From: MED-G105 sp038522945
Lineage (GTDB): Bacteria > Pseudomonadota > Alphaproteobacteria > Caulobacterales > Parvularculaceae
Direction: 5' to 3'
Assembly: GCA_038522945.1 (NCBI GenBank)
Contig: JBCBJV010000002.1
Coordinates: 310,001-374,000, forward strand
DNA: 64,000 bases
The notes under the pieces are model-generated. The model saw only the letters and a list, made by a program, of their open reading frames with translations, had not been told where the DNA came from and did no database searches. Shown piece by piece: positions 61,111-64,000 of this stretch (position 1 is its first letter; each line of letters opens with the position of its first letter). Both the position numbers and the translations under genes were made by a program.

Positions 61111-61852
61111 CCGGCGTATTTTCGGGTTTAGAAGCTTCAGCGGCTTTGGCCATAGACCGCAATTTGATCAGCTCACCAACTTCAAAGGCGACATCCGCAC
61201 CCGGCGTCAGGCTGAACACGAAGTGGTTGATCACCCGGTCATCACCTGACATGGCGGCGCGCTGACGGATCTCTTCAATATAAATTTCCCCGCGCATGGC
61301 CATCATCAAGGTCGCAACATCAGTTGTAATCTTCGCGACCGCAGGTGTATCCGAGCCTCGCCGGGCGATCATTTCCCTATTCATGAAATAAAACGTGTAC
61401 GAATTATCATCGATGGTTAGGTGAAGAACGTAGTTCTCCGACTGGATTGCGAACTTGTTGGCAAACATTTCTGCGGCCAGCGCGACGGAATCCGGCTGGA
61501 GGTCATTTGAGTAGATACATTCGTGGGGCGCCGAAGGGGTGGTCCGCGACATAAAATACTTGATCGACCAGAACATCATTTCGCGCAAAAACGGACGCAG
61601 CTCTTCACCCTCGTCACTTAAGCGATACCGGCCCCGCGTTTGCCCGGCTGATGCCACGATCAGCCCGCTTTCTTCCAGTTCTTTCAATCGCTTACTCAAG
61701 AGATTGGTGCCGATGCCGGGAAGCGCCGCATGAAGATCGCCGAACCGCCTAGGCCCGAGAAAAAGCTCGCGAATGATCAATAGCGTCCAACGCTCGCCGA
61801 GCAGATCCAACGCATAGGCGAGGACGCACTCCTGATTATAAGTCCTTGACAT
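61088..61852 (-). CDS. HxlR-family regulator with a C-terminal SCP2-like domain
   Basis: 254 aa, about twice the length of a plain HxlR protein. Residues 1-110 are the winged helix: CVLAYALDLLGERWTLLIIRE, FGDLHAALPGIGTNLLSKRL and the wing AGQTRGRYRLSDEGEEL. The rest (about 120-235) has alternating hydrophobic strands with TDVATLMMAMRGEIYIEEIRQ and SGDDRVINHFV, recalling SCP2-type sterol-carrier domains; it may bind a hydrophobic ligand (inference). ATG 61852 has AAGGG upstream. The gene ends overlap gpmA. It faces a small secreted-protein gene across inverted repeats that could be its operators. Confidence 0.88.
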   Translation of the reverse strand: MSRTYNQECVLAYALDLLGERWTLLIIRELFLGPRRFGDLHAALPGIGTNLLSKRLKELEESGLIVASAGQTRGRYRLSDEGEELRPFLREMMFWSIKYFMSRTTPSAPHECIYSNDLQPDSVALAAEMFANKFAIQSENYVLHLTIDDNSYTFYFMNREMIARRGSDTPAVAKITTDVATLMMAMRGEIYIEEIRQRAAMSGDDRVINHFVFSLTPGADVAFEVGELIKLRSMAKAAEASKPENTPVKEVEEA

Positions 61853-62049
61853 TTCAACCCTTTTTCGTTTCCAACCCGGTGCTGGCGAATTGGTATGGTT
61901 TTTAAAGTTCCGCCGCTGGGGAGAATATAGCACTTTTGTGATTTCACGAAAATATATTTGACACTTTAAAAACAAATAGTAAACTATCTCGTGTTGTCAG
62001 GTAAGTGATTGCGTTATGAAAATGCAAAGCCATTCTTGGAGAAGTGATC
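61853..62049. promoter_or_regulatory. divergent control region with inverted repeat pair
   Basis: 197 A/T-rich bp. A promoter reading right is clear: TTGACA (61958-61963), 16 bp, TAAACT (61980-61985). GTTTTTAAAGT (61898-61908) and its exact inverse ACTTTAAAAAC (61963-61973) lie 65 bp apart centre to centre. One sits 46 bp before the HxlR start, the other inside the promoter spacer of the secreted-protein gene. Likely regulator binding sites. Confidence 0.55.
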
Positions 62050-62331
62050 ATGAAGAAGATTGTTGTAACTGCCATCGCAGGCATCGCGTTTGGAATGACC
62101 GGTGTTGCTAATGCTACCACTTCCAGTGAGCAGGTTGCTCTTTGCGAAATTGCTCTTGTTGACGAGGGATTGATTGACGAGGAGGCCTATGACGCGCGCT
62201 TCGTGAAGACCCGTGGCGGCGGCGTAAAGACGGTCACGGTCAAGCTTGTTCCCTTCGATGAGGGCGAGTCAAAAATGGCAAAGTGCAAAATCAAGCGCGG
62301 CGAAGTCACTGAAGCGACACTCGTCGCGTAA
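62050..62331 (+). CDS. small secreted protein of unknown function
   Basis: 93 aa. N-terminal signal peptide (MKKIVVTAIAGIAFGMTGVANA, cleavage near residue 23 or 24). The mature part of about 70 residues has two Cys (ALCEIA and MAKCKIK) that could form a disulfide in the periplasm, and a basic beta-like middle (VKTVTVKLVP). GGAGAAGTG precedes ATG 62050. It has its own promoter and a strong terminator, so it is a monocistron. I do not recognise the family. Confidence 0.85.
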   Translation: MKKIVVTAIAGIAFGMTGVANATTSSEQVALCEIALVDEGLIDEEAYDARFVKTRGGGVKTVTVKLVPFDEGESKMAKCKIKRGEVTEATLVA

Positions 62332-62388
62332 CGTTCTTCTCAATTGATTTTCAGGTTTTCGGCCCATCCCAGAAATCGGGCCTGCTTG

Positions 62389-62420
62389 GCACCGGTGACC
62401 AGATCACCGGTGCTTTTTTC
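62389..62420 (+). terminator. strong intrinsic terminator after the secreted-protein gene
   Basis: GCACCGGTGA (62389-62398), loop CCAGA, TCACCGGTGC (62404-62413), perfect stem, then TTTTTTCTTTT. Confidence 0.93.
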
Positions 62421-62584
62421 TTTTCTTAAAATGGCTTTCGCTGACTAGTGGCTCAAAGGGCGTGGCAAACTCGTCAACACATTGAATTCTCTGACTTAGT
62501 TGTCGCTGCATGATTGATTTAACCGAGCCGAGACGTCAGTTTGGGTGAGGAGATGAACGATCACCCCCCGATGACACGGAGCCC

Positions 62585-63985
62585 ATGATGGCTTGGACAC
62601 CAAATTCCTGGCGGAGCCGTCCCGCCAAACACATTCCCGACGATTATCCCGACCCGTCGCTGCTGGTGGCGGCCGAAGAAGAGTTGGCGACGTATCCGCC
62701 ACTCGTTTTCGCCGGGGAAGTGCGGACACTGAAGGCGAACCTCGCCAGTGTCGCCAAAGGCGAGGCGTTCCTGCTCCAGGGCGGTGATTGCGCAGAAAGC
62801 TTCAAGGAATTCAACGCCAACAATATTCGCGACACGTTCCGGGTATTGTTGCAGATGTCCGTGGCGTTGACCTTCGGGGCGGCCGTACCGGTGGTCAAAG
62901 TCGGTCGGATGGCCGGCCAATTTGCCAAGCCCAGGTCTGCGCCTACCGAGACGATCGACGGCGTGACCTTACCAAGTTATCGCGGCGACAACATCAATGG
63001 AATTGAGTTTACTGAAGAAGCTCGCCGACCGGACCCGCAACGGCTCTTGCGCGCCTATGGGCAGTCCGCCGCGACGCTGAACCTGATCCGGGCTTTTGCC
63101 ACTGGTGGGTATGCTGATCTTCAGAACGTCCATCGTTGGAATTTGGAGTTTGTCTCCGATAGTCATCAACAGGAACGCTACCGCGCGCTTTCCGACAAAA
63201 TATCTGAGGCTATTACGTTCATGGGGGCGTGCGGCGTGGATGGGAACCAGGTTCGGACGCTGAGGGAAACCAGTTTCTTCACCAGCCATGAGGCGCTCCT
63301 TTTGGGGTATGAGGAAGCCATGAGCCGGATCGATTCAACGACCGGGCAATGGTATGACACGTCGGCGCATATGGTGTGGATCGGCGACAGGACTCGTCAG
63401 CCGGACGGGGCCCATGTTGAATACTGCCGCGGTATTGAGAACCCCATCGGCATTAAGTGTGGCCCAACCTTGGAGCCAGACGAGCTCATTCGATTGCTGG
63501 ACATTCTGAATGCAGAAAATGAGGCCGGTCGGATTGTGCTTATTTCCAGGTTCGGGGCGGGCAAAGTAGAGACAGGTTTGCCTCACCTAGTTCGGAAGGT
63601 CGCTAGCGAGGGGCGTAATGTTGTCTGGTCGAGCGACCCCATGCATGGCAACACGATTAAGACGGACTCTGGCTTCAAAACCCGGCCTTTTGAAGCTGTC
63701 CTCGGTGAGGTCGAAGCGTTCTTCGATGTCTGTCGCGGCGAAGGAGCGCTTCCAGGAGGCGTTCACTTTGAAATGACGGGCCAGAATGTCACTGAATGCC
63801 TCGGCGGAAGCCGGGGCATTTCAGAGGCGGATTTGTCATCGCGGTATCACACCCATTGTGATCCTCGCTTGAATGCCGATCAGGCACTCGAGCTTGCGTT
63901 CATCCTCGCCGACCGCATACGCGCCCAACGCGAAATGAATGGCGGCATATCAAGTGACCGTGAAACAGCACGCAATATTGTTTGA
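62585..63985 (+). CDS. class II 3-deoxy-7-phosphoheptulonate synthase
   Basis: First step of the shikimate pathway, from phosphoenolpyruvate and erythrose 4-phosphate. The 466-aa protein is the plant/mycobacterial-like class II type: LLQGGDCAESF near residue 62 (metal-binding Cys), VPVVKVGRMAGQFAKPRS, LPSYRGDNIN, HMVWIGDRTRQPDGAHVEY split by one position, GIKCGPTLEPDEL, WSSDPMHGNTI, and GGVHFEMTGQNVTECLGG. ATG 62585 (or 62588) starts the canonical WTPNSWR segment. Class II enzymes occur in many alphaproteobacteria. The product is usually called AroF or AroG, so no symbol is given. Confidence 0.95.
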   Translation: MMAWTPNSWRSRPAKHIPDDYPDPSLLVAAEEELATYPPLVFAGEVRTLKANLASVAKGEAFLLQGGDCAESFKEFNANNIRDTFRVLLQMSVALTFGAAVPVVKVGRMAGQFAKPRSAPTETIDGVTLPSYRGDNINGIEFTEEARRPDPQRLLRAYGQSAATLNLIRAFATGGYADLQNVHRWNLEFVSDSHQQERYRALSDKISEAITFMGACGVDGNQVRTLRETSFFTSHEALLLGYEEAMSRIDSTTGQWYDTSAHMVWIGDRTRQPDGAHVEYCRGIENPIGIKCGPTLEPDELIRLLDILNAENEAGRIVLISRFGAGKVETGLPHLVRKVASEGRNVVWSSDPMHGNTIKTDSGFKTRPFEAVLGEVEAFFDVCRGEGALPGGVHFEMTGQNVTECLGGSRGISEADLSSRYHTHCDPRLNADQALELAFILADRIRAQREMNGGISSDRETARNIV

Positions 63986-64000
63986 CCCCGCCGGAACAAG

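Noticed and set aside
1..64000. CRISPR arrays, insertion sequences, integrases, prophage or rRNA
   Set aside because: No regularly spaced repeats, transposase motifs, terminal inverted repeats or rRNA-like segments were seen while reading the window. This was by eye only.

Overview
The window is a chromosomal stretch of an alphaproteobacterium, probably a marine or aquatic lineage near the Parvularculales/Hyphomonadaceae/Caulobacterales. I infer this from several things: a histidine tRNA without G-1 and with A73 (the divergent alphaproteobacterial type), a plant/alphaproteobacterial-type glutamate-cysteine ligase, a contiguous sucD-sucA-sucB-lpd cluster, a class II DAHP synthase, a cobalamin uptake operon behind a B12 riboswitch, and a sulfotransferase inside a polysaccharide locus. 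No species call is possible from sequence alone. There are no rRNA genes, insertion sequences, phage genes or CRISPR arrays. Most of the window is housekeeping sequence with a few accessory islands.

Layout. 1-9.8 kb: the 5' part of an RluA-type pseudouridine synthase, a divergent DUF6476-like membrane protein with an extraordinary acidic/arginine-rich N-terminal region, mscS, Tat-exported msrB, ubiA, rsmE, gshA, an AlkA-like glycosylase, an HNH nuclease and an M48 lipoprotein protease. Near 10 kb: tRNA-His. 10.2-18.2 kb: a sulfated-polysaccharide locus (GT-C-like membrane protein, a GT2-methyltransferase fusion, a VTT-domain protein, a flippase, a sulfotransferase and a Wzy/WaaL-like protein). 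18.4-22.9 kb: a complete type I secretion system (TolC, ABC, HlyD) with no visible cargo. 22.9-28 kb: fabH, nrdB with an NrdR box, a patatin phospholipase, small proteins and a candidate small RNA. 28-35.1 kb: sucD-sucA-odhB-lpd. 35.1-38.7 kb: a VOC protein and soxR with a perfect SoxR box between them, then a POT peptide transporter. 38.7-44.1 kb: a cobalamin adenosyltransferase convergent with the riboswitch-led btuB-btuF-btuC-btuD operon. 44.3-47.4 kb: a two-TM protein with an oxygenase-like tail, and ompA. 47.5-64 kb: tetR, a class A PBP, a DUF45 peptidase, mutS, glnD, murJ, trpS, isoaspartyl peptidase, gpmA, an HxlR-SCP2-like regulator facing a small secreted protein, and class II DAHP synthase.

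The most unusual signals are these. (i) GlnD keeps its nucleotidyltransferase motif, but every recognisable HD metal ligand is replaced, so it looks like a uridylyltransferase that cannot deuridylylate. (ii) A stand-alone minus-strand terminator sits directly behind a hairpin whose loop carries CCCTCCC, the layout of alphaproteobacterial anti-Shine-Dalgarno small RNAs. (iii) A membrane-anchored protein has a C-terminus resembling 2-oxoglutarate/Fe oxygenases but lacks the expected distal histidine. (iv) The 2-oxoglutarate dehydrogenase E2 has two lipoyl domains. (v) sucD is present without sucC.

All functional names are assigned by motif reading only; no database search was run.
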